NCBI GenBank assembly: GCA_023265025.1 | Contig: JAHFUP010000005.1 | Span: 24,492 to 88,491, forward strand | Source of the DNA: Acidimicrobiia bacterium | Lineage (GTDB): Bacteria > Actinomycetota > Acidimicrobiia > Acidimicrobiales > AC-14 | Length of the DNA stretch: 64,000 nt | Direction of reading: 5' to 3' | Shown here: positions 55,632-64,000 of the stretch, one piece after another | How positions within the stretch are numbered: the first letter of the stretch is position 1 | Layout of the letters: each line of letters begins with the position of its first letter | Translations under genes and position numbers: made by a program | The notes under the pieces: generated by a model | Database searches by the model: none | The model's input: only the letters and a program-made list of their open reading frames with translations | What the model was told of the DNA's origin: nothing

Positions 55632-56411
55632 TTACAGCGCATCCAGCCCGGCGCGCAGTTCGGCCACGAAGGCGGCGGCGCCGTCGGGGCCGGCGCCCTC
55701 CAGCAGACGGCGGACGAGCGCCGAGCCCACGATCACCCCGTCGGCGTCGGCGGCCGCCTCCGCGGCCTGCTCCGGTGTGCTCACGCCGACGCCGAGGAGC
55801 ACCGGCTTGTCGGTGGCCGCCTTCAGCCGGCGGCCGAGCGTGGCCGCGGTCGATGCCAGTGTGGCCCGCTCCCCCGTCACCCCCATGACGGCGACGCCGT
55901 AGATCCAGCCGTGGCTCCGCTCGCAAATCTGCGCCAGCGTGGCGTCGGGCGTGTTGGGCGCCACCAGCAGGATCGTCTCGACGCCGGCGCCGTCGGCCGC
56001 CGCCCCCCAGCCGTCCAGCTCGATCAACGGCAGGTCGGGGACGATCGCCCCCGAGACGCCCTGGTCGGCCAGCGAACGGGCGAAGCGCCGGTGCCCGGCC
56101 CGGAACACGATGTTGTAATACGTCATGACGACCAATGGAACGTCGACATCAACCCGGCTCAGCTCGGTCAGAATAGACGCCGGGGTGGCGCCGGCCGCCA
56201 GCGCCTGCTGGGACGCCTCCTGGATGACCGGGCCGTCCATGACCGGGTCTGAGAACGGCAATCCGACCTCGATGGCGTCGGCGCCGGCGGCCGCCACCGC
56301 CTCCACCACCCGCACCCAGTCGGGGCCGAGGCCGCCCGTCACGTAGGGGACGAGGAGCTTGCGGCCGGCGTCGCGCCGGGCGCGCAGGGCGATCTCGATG
56401 GCGCCGGTCAT
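55632..56411 (-). CDS. trpA: Tryptophan synthase alpha chain
   Basis: The 259-residue TIM barrel keeps both catalytic acids: Glu48 in ADAIEVGLPFSDP and Asp59 in MDGPVIQ; phosphate-binding loops VGVSTPEQ and GVIVGSALV are present. It cleaves indole-3-glycerol phosphate to indole for TrpB. ATG 56411 is in the normal position. Unusually, a PadR-type gene and a pair of 20-bp repeats separate it from trpB. Confidence 0.92.
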   Translation of the reverse strand: MTGAIEIALRARRDAGRKLLVPYVTGGLGPDWVRVVEAVAAAGADAIEVGLPFSDPVMDGPVIQEASQQALAAGATPASILTELSRVDVDVPLVVMTYYNIVFRAGHRRFARSLADQGVSGAIVPDLPLIELDGWGAAADGAGVETILLVAPNTPDATLAQICERSHGWIYGVAVMGVTGERATLASTAATLGRRLKAATDKPVLLGVGVSTPEQAAEAAADADGVIVGSALVRRLLEGAGPDGAAAFVAELRAGLDAL

Positions 56412-56416
56412 TCCGG

Positions 56417-56457
56417 CAGTGTTGCCGATCAGAGGGCCAGTGTTGCCGATCAGAGGG
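56417..56457. repeat. Direct repeat, two perfect 20-bp copies in tandem
   Basis: CAGTGTTGCCGATCAGAGGG occurs at 56417-56436 and 56438-56457, one base apart (21-bp period, two helical turns). It fills the gap between the padR-like stop and the trpA start. The spacing would place two bound proteins on the same DNA face. Confidence 0.85.
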
Positions 56458-56794
56458 ACCGGTGGCGTCCCAGGAACTGGTTGAGCAGCCCGGAGAGCTC
56501 GACCACATTGCCGGCGCACCGGTCGAGCGACTTCCGGCCCTCGTCGGTGAGCTCGTACACCCGCGGCACGGGCCCGGCGCGGGGGGCCGACCACGCCGAC
56601 GCCACGAGGCCGGCGTTCTCCAGCGACCGCAGCTCCCGGTAGATCGGCCCCGGGCCGCCCCAGTCGAATCCGAGCGGCTTCAGCCGCTCCATCAGCTCGT
56701 ACCCGTGGCCAGGCGCCTCGGCGAGGAGCAGCAGGAGACACGGCGCGAGTAGCGCCCTCGGATGAGCTACATCTCCTTCGAAGTCATGCGCCAC
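56450..56794 (-). CDS. PadR-family transcriptional regulator
   Basis: The 114-residue product has the PadR winged helix: LLLLLAEAPGHGYELMERLK, GPIYRELRSLENAGLV (recognition region) and RVYELTDEGRKSL. GTG 56794 follows a GGAG site; the frame runs on upstream through trpB's end without a better start. It lies 65 bp after trpB and 38 bp before trpA. It could sense tryptophan or an aromatic acid and act on this operon. Its last codons overlap the direct repeat. Confidence 0.82.
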   Translation of the reverse strand: MAHDFEGDVAHPRALLAPCLLLLLAEAPGHGYELMERLKPLGFDWGGPGPIYRELRSLENAGLVASAWSAPRAGPVPRVYELTDEGRKSLDRCAGNVVELSGLLNQFLGRHRSL

Positions 56795-56859
56795 CGCCCA
56801 GGCTCCACTCTGCCGCTGTATGTTGCGGGCATAGAGTACAGCCGCTAGTACCCGCTCGT

Positions 56860-58059
56860 CTACATCAACGATTCGACAATTCGTCGCGGATGCAGCATCT
56901 CGGCGACCTGGGCCACATCCTTGTCGCCCCGCCCCGACAGCGTCACCATCACGGTGCAGCCCGCCGGCAGCTCCTCGGTGCCGGCGGCCCGGACCACCCA
57001 CGCCAGGGCGTGCGCCGGCTCGAGCGCCGGGATGATGCCCTCGGTACGGGCCAGCAGGCTGAAGGCGTCGAGCACCTCGGCGTCGTCGGCGGCGACATAG
57101 GTCACCCGGCCCGTCGCCGCCAGGTGGGCGTGCTCCGGCCCCACCCCGGGGTAGTCGAGGCCGGCGGAGAGGGAGTGGGCCTCCAGCACCTGGCCGTGCT
57201 CGTCCTGGAGCAGGTAGGACTTGCTGCCGTGGACCACGCCGGGGATGCCCCGGCCGATGGCCGCGCCGCCGGCCGGCTCGACGCCGACCAGCCGGGCGTC
57301 GGTGTCGACGAAGCCGGCGAAGGTGCCGGCCGCGTTCGACCCGCCGCCGACGCATGCGACCACCACGTCGGGGTCTTCGCCGTCCAGCAGCTCCCGACAC
57401 TGGCCCTGCGCCTCGGTGCCCACGATGCGCTGGAACTCCCGCACCATCCAGGGATAGGGGTGCGGTCCCATCACGGAACCGAGGCAGTAGTGGGTGGCGC
57501 CGACCGTGGCCACCCATTCCCGGAGCGTCTCGTTGATGGCGTCCTTGAGGGTCCTGCTGCCCGACGACACGGGCACGACCTCGGCGCCCAGCAGCTCCAT
57601 GCGGAAGACGTTGAGCGCCTGGCGGACCACGTCGATCGCGCCCATGTAGATCCGGCACTCGAAGCCCAGGAGCGCGGCCGCGGTCGCGGTGGCGACTCCA
57701 TGCTGGCCGGCGCCGGTCTCGGCGATGAGCCGGGTCTTGCCCATGCGCCGGGCCAGGAGGGCCTGGCCGATCACGTTGTTGATCTTGTGGGAGCCGGTGT
57801 GAGCCAGGTCCTCCCGCTTCAGCAGGAGCCGCACGCCGAGCTGGGCGGACAGGTTCCGGCACTCGGTGACCGGCGTCGGGCGGCCGCCGTAGTGGTGCAG
57901 CACCGACTCGTACTCGGCGTGGAAGGAGGGGTCGGCCCATGCGTCGGTGAACGCGGCTTCCAGCTCCGCGCACGCCGGGATCAGCGACTCGGGGAGGAAC
58001 CGCCCGCCGAACTCGCCGAAACGGCCGTCAGCAGAGGGGTGGCCCATCAGGGACGTCAT
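56860..58059 (-). CDS. trpB: Tryptophan synthase beta chain
   Basis: The 399-residue product has EFGGRFLPESLIPA at the start, the PLP lysine Lys92 in HTGSHKINN, GAGQHGVATATAAA and the glycine-rich phosphate loop CVGGGSNAAGTFAGF. It condenses indole with serine. ATG 58059 overlaps the trpF stop. A TrpB2-type paralogue is encoded at 59567-60826. Confidence 0.93.
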   Translation of the reverse strand: MTSLMGHPSADGRFGEFGGRFLPESLIPACAELEAAFTDAWADPSFHAEYESVLHHYGGRPTPVTECRNLSAQLGVRLLLKREDLAHTGSHKINNVIGQALLARRMGKTRLIAETGAGQHGVATATAAALLGFECRIYMGAIDVVRQALNVFRMELLGAEVVPVSSGSRTLKDAINETLREWVATVGATHYCLGSVMGPHPYPWMVREFQRIVGTEAQGQCRELLDGEDPDVVVACVGGGSNAAGTFAGFVDTDARLVGVEPAGGAAIGRGIPGVVHGSKSYLLQDEHGQVLEAHSLSAGLDYPGVGPEHAHLAATGRVTYVAADDAEVLDAFSLLARTEGIIPALEPAHALAWVVRAAGTEELPAGCTVMVTLSGRGDKDVAQVAEMLHPRRIVESLM

Positions 58060-58706
58060 GCATCGTCCTGGTCGTACGGGGCGCGGGCGGTGGGCTCGTA
58101 CTCGGGCTCCTCGGTCGACTTGGCCGCCTTGATGAACGCCCGGACCTTCACCGGATCCTTCACCCCGGGCGACTTCTCGACCCCGCTGGCCACGTCGACC
58201 CCCCACGGGTGGACCCGGGCGATGGCCTCGACGACATTGTCCGGTGTCAGGCCGCCGGCCAGCATGAGCCGCAGGCCGCCGGGCACCTCGGCGAGTGCCC
58301 AGTCGAAGATCTGCCCGGAGCCGGGGCTGGGGGCGTCGAGGATGATCACGTCGGCCCCGTAATCCGCGGCCCGGGCCACCGCCGGCGCCCCGGCGGGGAA
58401 GGCCTGGAAGAGGAACGGCACCCGCTCGCGGACCCAGCGGGCCTGGTCGGCCGTCTCGTGGCCGTGGAGCTGGGCCGCCCGCAGGCCGACGGTGTTGACG
58501 ATCTCCACCACCCGGGCCGGCGCCTCGTCCCGGAACACGCCGACAGTCATGACCTCCGTCGGCAGCCGCTTGACGATGTCGGACGCGATGCCCGGCGCGA
58601 TCTGCCGGGGCGACGGGGCGAAGACGAACCCCACGGCGTCGGCGCCCATGGCCACGGCGAGCAGGGCGTCGGCCTCGTTGGTCATGCCCTCGATCTTGAC
58701 GAACAC
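58056..58706 (-). CDS. trpF: Phosphoribosylanthranilate isomerase with substituted catalytic Cys
   Basis: The 216-residue barrel matches TrpF throughout: GADAVGFVFAPSPRQI, AAQLHG, DVIILDAPSPGSGQIFDW (general acid Asp124), LMLAGGLTPDNV, GVDVASGVEKSPGVKD. The first strand, however, reads VKIEGMTN where the family has VKICGIT: Glu6 replaces the general-base Cys. The codon is clearly GAG. GTG 58706 is the only start before this motif. The product may use Glu as base or be impaired. Located between the MDMPI gene and trpB. Confidence 0.88.
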   Translation of the reverse strand: MFVKIEGMTNEADALLAVAMGADAVGFVFAPSPRQIAPGIASDIVKRLPTEVMTVGVFRDEAPARVVEIVNTVGLRAAQLHGHETADQARWVRERVPFLFQAFPAGAPAVARAADYGADVIILDAPSPGSGQIFDWALAEVPGGLRLMLAGGLTPDNVVEAIARVHPWGVDVASGVEKSPGVKDPVKVRAFIKAAKSTEEPEYEPTARAPYDQDDA

Positions 58707-58756
58707 CCCCTGACGGTACCGGCTGGCGCTTCCGGTTTGTGCTTCTATAGGCGGCC

Positions 58757-59554
58757 ATGCCCCCGACCTCGGTCGGCTGGGCCGAAGCGCTCGGGGCGGT
58801 CGCGTCCATGGCCCGCCGCATCTCCTCGCTGATCCGCTCCATCTCCGACCCGGACGCGCCGGCCCTCGGGGTCTGGACCGTCGGCGAGCTGGCCGCCCAC
58901 GTCACCCACGTCTTCGAGGTCGACCTCGACCTCCTGAACGAGGTGCCGTCGCCGCTGGACGACCTCGCCGACCTCGGGGAGATGACCCAGGCCAAGGTGC
59001 GCGACGAGGCGGTGTGCGACCCGGCGGCGCTGGCCGACCGGGTGGAGCGCGCCGCCGGCGAGTTCCTGCGCATCGCCCAGGGGATGCGGGGCACCGAGCC
59101 CCGGCTGTGGGTGGGCGGGGTCAAGGCGACGGCGACGCTGCTGGCCTGCCACATCATGAACGAGTCGATGGTCCACGGCCTGGACCTGGCCGGCGGTCGT
59201 TGGAAGATCGAGCGGCGCGATGCCCGGCTGGCGTTCGAGGGGTTCATCTGCCCGATGTACCGGTCGCTCGGCCGGCCGTCCTTCGCCGTCCATCCCGGGA
59301 AGGCCGCCGGCGTGCGGGCCACCTACGACATCCGGGTCCGTGGCGGGGGGCGCTGGTTCCTCGTCTTCGCCGACGGCGGGCTGCGGATCGAGGAGCCCTC
59401 GGTCCGGGCGGTCGACTGCCACCTCTGGGCCGACCCGCGGGCCATCATGCTGCTGGCATGGCACCGGACGGGCCTGGCCGGCCCGGTGCTCAAGCTGCAG
59501 GTCCTCCCGTGGGGCAAAAGCCGTGGCTGGCGTTCCGCCTACCGGGCCTGCTGA
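58757..59554 (+). CDS. Maleylpyruvate isomerase-like (MDMPI/DinB-fold) protein
   Basis: The 265-residue product has the mycothiol-dependent isomerase-like N-terminal four-helix domain (LGVWTVGELAAHVTHVFEVD; LLACHIMNESMVHGLDLAGG supplies metal-ligand-like His positions). A C-terminal SCP2-like sheet follows (RWFLVFADGGLRIEEPSVRA). Function is unknown; relatives act with mycothiol on small electrophiles. It is the only plus-strand gene inside the trp cluster, splitting trpB2 from trpF. Confidence 0.75.
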   Translation: MPPTSVGWAEALGAVASMARRISSLIRSISDPDAPALGVWTVGELAAHVTHVFEVDLDLLNEVPSPLDDLADLGEMTQAKVRDEAVCDPAALADRVERAAGEFLRIAQGMRGTEPRLWVGGVKATATLLACHIMNESMVHGLDLAGGRWKIERRDARLAFEGFICPMYRSLGRPSFAVHPGKAAGVRATYDIRVRGGGRWFLVFADGGLRIEEPSVRAVDCHLWADPRAIMLLAWHRTGLAGPVLKLQVLPWGKSRGWRSAYRAC

Positions 59555-59566
59555 AGCTTCCCTGAC

Positions 59567-60826
59567 TCAGCCGTCCAGGCGGTTGTTCAGGAAGTCGTCG
59601 TAGGCGGACAGGTCGAGCAGGCCGTGGCCGGAGTAGGAGAAGAGGATGACGCGCTCAGCGCCCTCCTCCTTGGCCAGCAGGGCCTCGTCGACCGCGGCCC
59701 GGATGGCATGCGCCGTCTCCGGCGCCGGGATCGTGCCCTGGGTCCGGGCGAACTGGACGGCGGCCTCGAACACCTTGCCCTGGGGGTAGGCGACGGCCTC
59801 CATCCGTCCCGCCTGGACCAGGTTCGAGATGATCGGGGCATCGCCGTGATAGCGGAGGCCGCCGGCGTGGATGGGGGGCGGCACGAAGTCGTGGCCGAGG
59901 GTGTACATCGCCAGCAGCGGCGTCATGCCGGCGGTGTCGCCGAAGTCGTAGTCGAATCGTCCCGACGTGAGCGTCGGGCACGACGACGGCTCGACGGCCA
60001 TGAGCCGCACGCCGGCGTCGGGCACGAAGGGCAGGGCGATGCCGGCCAGGTTGGATCCACCACCACAGCTGCCGATGACGACGTCGGGAAGGTCCTCGCC
60101 GGCCAGGGCCAGCTGCTCCTTGGCCTCCAACCCGATCACGGTCTGGTGGAGCAGGACGTGGTTCAGCACCGACCCCAGCGCGTAGTGGGTGTCGGGCCGG
60201 GAGCCGGCGTCGCGCACCGCATCGCTGATGGCGGTGCCGAGGGAGCCCGGGTGCGTCGGGTCGTCGACCGGCGACGGCTCGACAGTGCCGCCCCACGTCT
60301 CGATCATGATGCGGCGGTAGGGCTTCTGCTCGTACGACGCCCGCACCATGTAGACCTTGCACTCCATGCCGAAGAGGGCGCACGCCAGCGACAGCGCGCT
60401 CCCCCACTGGCCGGCACCGGTCTCCGTGGCCAGGCGGTGGACGCCCTCCTGCTTGTTGTAGAACGCCTGCGGCACTGCGGTGTTCGGCTTGTGGGACCCC
60501 GCCGGCGACACCGACTCGTCCTTGAAGTAGATGCGGGCCGGCGTGCCGAGGGCCTGCTCCAGCCGTCGCGCCCGCACGAGAGGCGTCGGGCGCCAGGTGC
60601 GCAGGATGTCGAGGACCTCGCCCGGCACGTCGACCCACGGGTCGGCGGTCACCTCCTGGCCGATGAGCGCCATCGGGAAGAGCGGTGCCAGGTCGTCGGG
60701 GCCGATCGGCTGGCGGGTCCCGGGGTGCAGGGGCGGCTGCAACGGGCTCGGCAGGTGGGGGACGACGTTGAACCACGCCGGCGGGATGCGGTCGGCGGGC
60801 AGCGTCCAGCGGTCGATCGTGCTCAT
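59567..60826 (-). CDS. TrpB2-type tryptophan synthase beta-like enzyme
   Basis: The 419-residue product belongs to the TrpB2 subgroup: longer N-terminus ([20 protein letters not shown]), PLP lysine Lys113 in [38 protein letters not shown] and [15 protein letters not shown]. TrpB2 enzymes act without TrpA, as serine/indole salvage enzymes. It overlaps the trpC stop, so it is co-translated with TrpC, while canonical TrpB is present too. Confidence 0.9.
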   Translation of the reverse strand: MSTIDRWTLPADRIPPAWFNVVPHLPSPLQPPLHPGTRQPIGPDDLAPLFPMALIGQEVTADPWVDVPGEVLDILRTWRPTPLVRARRLEQALGTPARIYFKDESVSPAGSHKPNTAVPQAFYNKQEGVHRLATETGAGQWGSALSLACALFGMECKVYMVRASYEQKPYRRIMIETWGGTVEPSPVDDPTHPGSLGTAISDAVRDAGSRPDTHYALGSVLNHVLLHQTVIGLEAKEQLALAGEDLPDVVIGSCGGGSNLAGIALPFVPDAGVRLMAVEPSSCPTLTSGRFDYDFGDTAGMTPLLAMYTLGHDFVPPPIHAGGLRYHGDAPIISNLVQAGRMEAVAYPQGKVFEAAVQFARTQGTIPAPETAHAIRAAVDEALLAKEEGAERVILFSYSGHGLLDLSAYDDFLNNRLDG

Positions 60827-61602
60827 AGCGTCCCTTCTCTCAGTCGCCGTACGGCCTCTGCCGGGTCGGGCGAGGTGACCAGGTGCTCGCCGACGAGTAC
60901 GCCGTCGTAGCCGGCGTCGCGTAAACGGACCAGGTCGTCGGCCGTCTCGATGCCCGACTCGGCCACCTTCAGTATCCCCGCCGGGATGACGCGGGCCAGC
61001 CGGATGGCCCGCAGCTTGTCGACCTCGAACGTCCGAAGGTCGCGCTGGTTGACCCCGATCATGTCCGGGTTGACCCGCAGGCCCCGCTTGAGCTCGTCGG
61101 CGTCGTGGACCTCGACCAACGCGCCCAAGCCGAGGTCGTGGGCGAGGGTGTGGAAGCGCTTCAGCTCCTCGTCGGACAGGGCGGCCACGATGAGCAGGAG
61201 GGCGTCGGCGCCCATGATGCGGGCGTCGTACACGTCCCGCTCGTCGACGGTGAAGTCCTTGCGCAGCGCCGGCAGGTTGGTCGCATCGCGGGCTGCGGCC
61301 AGGTCCTCCGGTGAGCCGCCGAAGAACTCCCAGTCGGTGAGCACCGACAGGGCGACGGCGCCGCCGTCGGCATAGGCCTGCGCCAGCTCGGCCGGATCGA
61401 GGTCGGGCGCCAGGTCGCCCTTGGACGGCGACCGCCGCTTGATCTCGGCGATGACGTCCAGACCCCACCGCCCCATGGACTTCCGAAACTTCCGGGGCGG
61501 TGGCGACGCCTCGGCCTGCTCCCTGAGCAGGTTGGCGTCACGGGTGTCGGCCGCCGCCGCCTGCCTGTGGGCGGCGACGATGCGGTCGAGCACGGTTCCC
61601 AT
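60823..61602 (-). CDS. trpC: Indole-3-glycerol phosphate synthase
   Basis: The 259-residue barrel contains the catalytic Lys motif [66 protein letters not shown] and [15 protein letters not shown]. It closes the indole ring in tryptophan synthesis. ATG 61602 is the first gene of the minus-strand trp/fab run, diverging from the DUF559 gene with about 40 bp between starts. Confidence 0.93.
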   Translation of the reverse strand: MGTVLDRIVAAHRQAAAADTRDANLLREQAEASPPPRKFRKSMGRWGLDVIAEIKRRSPSKGDLAPDLDPAELAQAYADGGAVALSVLTDWEFFGGSPEDLAAARDATNLPALRKDFTVDERDVYDARIMGADALLLIVAALSDEELKRFHTLAHDLGLGALVEVHDADELKRGLRVNPDMIGVNQRDLRTFEVDKLRAIRLARVIPAGILKVAESGIETADDLVRLRDAGYDGVLVGEHLVTSPDPAEAVRRLREGTL

Positions 61603-61641
61603 TGGTTCGAAGCGTAGTTGTCGCACCCCCCTGGTTTTCTG

Positions 61642-62555
61642 GTGCCCGTGGAAGCCGACCGCCTCATCGCCGAGATCGCCGCCGCCCAACACGGCGCGGT
61701 AGCCCGCAGCCAGTTGCTGGAGGCCGGCGTGCCGAGCCACGTGATCGCCCATCGCCTCCGCAGTGGGCTCCTCGTCGGCCTTCACGCCGGCGTGTACCGG
61801 TCGACCAGTACGCCGGTGACCTGGCATCAACGCATCGCCGCCGCCGCCCTTGCCGCCGGCCCAGGTGCAGTTGCATCGCATCGTGCTGCAGCCTTCCTGC
61901 ACGGCCTCGATGGAATCGAGCCGAAGCCGGAGGTGACGGTCGGCCGGAATTCCGCGCCCCGAGCTCAAGGGATGATCGTCCATAGATCGGCCGCTCTGGC
62001 GCCGGCAGACGTTGAGCTCCGCGACGGCATTCGTCGCACCCGCCCACCCGCCACCCCGCTGACGCTTGCCACGGTTGTGTCGGCGACACACTCGAGCGTG
62101 CGCTCGACGACGCCCTCGTTCGCGGGCTGGTGAGCTGCGCCCAGTTGCAACGGCGGTTGGACGCCGCAGGCCGCAAGGGCAGAGCGGGCGCGGCGGCCCT
62201 CGGCGCGATGCTCGCCACGCGGTCGTCGGGTCCCCGTTGGACCCAGAGCGAGTTCGAGCGTCGACTCTTCCGCCTCCTCCGTATGGCCGGCGTCCCCCTT
62301 CCTGTCCCGCAGTTCGAGGTCGTGCTCCCGAACGGTCGGCGGGCGTTCCTGGACTTCGCCTGGCCCGACGTCCGCCTCGCCCTGGAGGCCAACAGCTACC
62401 GCCACCACGCCGGCCGCCTGGCCTGGTCGCGGGATAACACCCGCAACAGGGCGGTCATCGCCGTGGGCTGGCGGATCGTGCCCGTGACCTGGGAGGACCT
62501 TGTCGGCGCCCCCGACGAGCTCGTCGCGATGGTGCTGCGGGCGCGAGCAGCATGA
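61642..62555 (+). pseudogene. DUF559 (AbiEi-like N-terminus, VSR-like nuclease) protein, frameshifted
   Basis: The first frame (from GTG 61642 or 61648) has the AbiEi-like HTH domain: EIAAAQHGAVARSQLLEAGV, VYRSTSTPVTWHQR, AAAFLHGLDG, and runs to LTLATVV near 62075. The expected continuation (GDTLERALDDALVRGLVSCA) is in another frame, which carries on to 62555 with the VSR-like DUF559 core FDFAWPDVRLALEANSYRHH-like (reads LDFAWPDVRLALEANSYRHH) and WRIVPVTWEDL. One indel splits an otherwise full-length gene. Such proteins are common in actinobacteria and suspected in defence or toxin systems. Confidence 0.75.
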
Positions 62556-62601
62556 AGTGGGCACCGTTTTGCAGTCCTGGTCTACAAAACAGTGCCCACT
62601 T
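62555..62601. repeat. Long imperfect hairpin, 17-bp arms
   Basis: AAGTGGGCACCGTTTTG (62555-62571) and CAAAACAGTGCCCACTT (62585-62601) are complementary at 16 of 17 positions with a 13-nt loop. It starts on the last base of the DUF559 stop and ends 24 bp before the response regulator. No U tract follows. It may act as terminator-like structure, a palindromic repeat element or an operator. Confidence 0.85.
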
Positions 62602-62625
62602 CGGCGTGCGACGATGGTCGACGGG

Positions 62626-63300
62626 ATGAGCGAGGCGACCGTCGTGGTGGTGGAGGACGACCCGAACATCGCCGACCTGGTGGAGCTGTACCTGCGCCAG
62701 GAGGGGTTCCGGGTCGTGCAGGCGTCCACCGGCGAGAAGGGCATCGAGGCGGTCCGCAACCAGCGGCCGCGCATGGTGATCCTCGACGTCGGTCTACCCG
62801 GCGGCATGGACGGGCTGGAGGTCTGCCGGCGCCTCCGGGCCGACACCGACGTCCCCATCCTCATGCTCACCGCGCGCGACGACGAGATCGACCGGGTGCT
62901 CGGCCTGGAGCTGGGCGCCGACGACTACGTCACCAAGCCCTTCGCCCCCCGGGAGCTCGTCGCCCGGGTGCGGGCCATCCTCCGCCGCACCGACGGGCCG
63001 CGTCCCGACAGCACCGACGTGCTCCTCGCCGGCGACGTCGAGGTCGACGTCAAGCGGCGGGAGGCCCGCCTGGCCGGCGAGGTCGTGCCCCTCGCCACCC
63101 GGGAGTTCGACCTGCTGCGCTACCTCGCCGAGAACGCCGGCCTGGCCCTCACCCGCCAGCAGCTGCTCGACGGGGTCTGGGGCCACGGGTGGTACGGCGA
63201 CGAGCGCACGGTCGACGTCCACGTGCGCCAGCTGCGCAAGAAGCTCGGCGCCGGCCTGCCCCTCGCCACCGTGTGGGGCGTCGGCTACCGGCTCGGCTGA
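62626..63300 (+). CDS. OmpR-family response regulator
   Basis: The product from ATG 62626 has 224 residues: a receiver with acidic pocket VVEDDPN, phosphoacceptor Asp54 in VILDVGLPGG and Lys104 in DDYVTKPFAPREL. A C-terminal winged helix follows (ATREFDLLRYLAENAG, then TVDVHVRQLRKKLG and VWGVGYRLG). An in-frame ATG at 62614 is an alternative start. The stop overlaps the kinase start (TGATG), marking a two-component operon. Confidence 0.92.
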   Translation: MSEATVVVVEDDPNIADLVELYLRQEGFRVVQASTGEKGIEAVRNQRPRMVILDVGLPGGMDGLEVCRRLRADTDVPILMLTARDDEIDRVLGLELGADDYVTKPFAPRELVARVRAILRRTDGPRPDSTDVLLAGDVEVDVKRREARLAGEVVPLATREFDLLRYLAENAGLALTRQQLLDGVWGHGWYGDERTVDVHVRQLRKKLGAGLPLATVWGVGYRLG

Positions 63301-64000
63301 TGACCCGCCGGCTGACCCTCACCATGGTGGCGGTGGTCACCGGCGCCCTGCTGGTGGCCACCGCCGGCACGCTCGTCGTCACGACGCTGGAGGCCCGCGA
63401 CCAGGCCCGGCGGGAGCTCGGCGCGCAGGCCCAACGGCTGGCCCGGCGGATCGAGACGCTGCCGCTCGGGCTGGCCGCGGTGCGGGCCGCGCTCCGGCTG
63501 GAGGACGGCGCGGTGGTGTGCTTCGGGCCGGCGTGCCCGGCCCGACAGAGTGCCGTCCCCGCTGGCCTGACCGAAGCCGACCTCGACGTCGCCCGCCTTC
63601 GCAATGGCGGCATCGTCACCGGCACCAAGGGCCGGCTGGTGTTCGCCGCCGCGCCGTCGACGGAGCGTGCGGACAACCTCATGGCCGTGGTGCTGACCAG
63701 GCGGGTCGGGACGACGTCGGCCGTGCTCGGCCCGTGGTTCTTCGTGCTCGTCCTGCTCACCCTCGTCGGCGCGGCCGCGGTGGCGACCAACCTCGGCCGG
63801 CGCCTCACCCGGCCGCTGCGCGAGGCGCAGGTCGCCACCGGCAGGATCGCCTCCGGCGACCTGGCCGCACGGGTCCCCGAGAACCCCGACGACGGCGAGG
63901 AGCTGGCCGGCCTGGCCCGGTCGATCAACGCCATGGCCGAGGGCCTCGAGCGGGCCAAGGGCCTGGAGCGCCAGTTCCTCCTGTCGGTCTCCCACGACCT
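63300..64000 (+). CDS. Sensor histidine kinase, cut by window end
   Basis: The visible 233 codons encode an N-terminal membrane helix (LTMVAVVTGALLVATAGTLV), a periplasmic domain of about 130 residues and a second helix (FFVLVLLTLVGAAAVATNLG). A HAMP domain follows (RRLTRPLREAQVATGRIASG), then the start of the HisKA helix ending at QFLLSVSHDL, which contains the phospho-His. The catalytic ATPase domain lies beyond the window. Partner of the preceding response regulator. Confidence 0.9.
   Translation, partial: MTRRLTLTMVAVVTGALLVATAGTLVVTTLEARDQARRELGAQAQRLARRIETLPLGLAAVRAALRLEDGAVVCFGPACPARQSAVPAGLTEADLDVARLRNGGIVTGTKGRLVFAAAPSTERADNLMAVVLTRRVGTTSAVLGPWFFVLVLLTLVGAAAVATNLGRRLTRPLREAQVATGRIASGDLAARVPENPDDGEELAGLARSINAMAEGLERAKGLERQFLLSVSHD

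Overview
The window is very GC-rich and looks chromosomal and actinobacterial. I infer a class Acidimicrobiia-like organism from the combination of SARP/BTAD regulators, an actinobacterial LexA box, an InhA-like FabI, a DUF6458 protein, an F420 ligase-like protein, a homodimeric AceE and PHA synthases. This placement rests on gene content, not on a marker tree.

Region 1 (1-13.4 kb) is an accessory, decaying stretch. It holds an expanded CTA/CTG microsatellite inside a truncated acetyltransferase, a toxin fragment, three damaged SARP-family regulators, IS630- and IS21-type transposase fragments, a broken Na+/H+ antiporter, and small secreted proteins. Some genes look intact: a cupin operon behind a SARP-type direct-repeat array, a NarL-type two-component pair and two acetyltransferases. 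It ends at a tRNA-Val preceded by the last 45 codons of a tyrosine integrase, so it may be an old integrated island.

Region 2 (13.4-36.4 kb) is mixed housekeeping and cell envelope: NUDIX and inositol-phosphatase-like genes, an NfeD-like/flotillin pair, RTX-repeat secreted proteins, a methyltransferase, an F420 ligase-like gene, an arginine/lysine decarboxylase, a desaturase, a membrane-anchored double-AAA ATPase, a BI-1 family protein and an S41 protease. The most unusual locus lies at 17.07-18.1 kb. A strong promoter precedes a compact structured RNA candidate ending in a U tract; a perfect LexA box then sits just upstream of a HTH-LAGLIDADG gene that abuts tRNA-Leu(CAA).

Region 3 (36.4-49 kb) is central carbon to polyhydroxyalkanoate. 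One tightly packed minus-strand operon runs maoC, phaC, 3-hydroxyacyl-CoA dehydrogenase, thiolase, aceE, pyruvate kinase (frameshifted as read), a second dehydrogenase and bcp. A plus-strand phasin, XRE regulator and second phaC diverge from it.

Region 4 (49-61.6 kb, minus strand) is a type II fatty-acid synthesis operon (fabD, biotinyl-like domain, fabH, fabG, acpP, fabF, carboxyltransferase-like, fabI) continuing directly from tryptophan genes (trpC, trpB2, trpF, trpB, padR-like, trpA). The window closes with a frameshifted DUF559 gene, a long hairpin, and an OmpR-type two-component pair cut by the window end.
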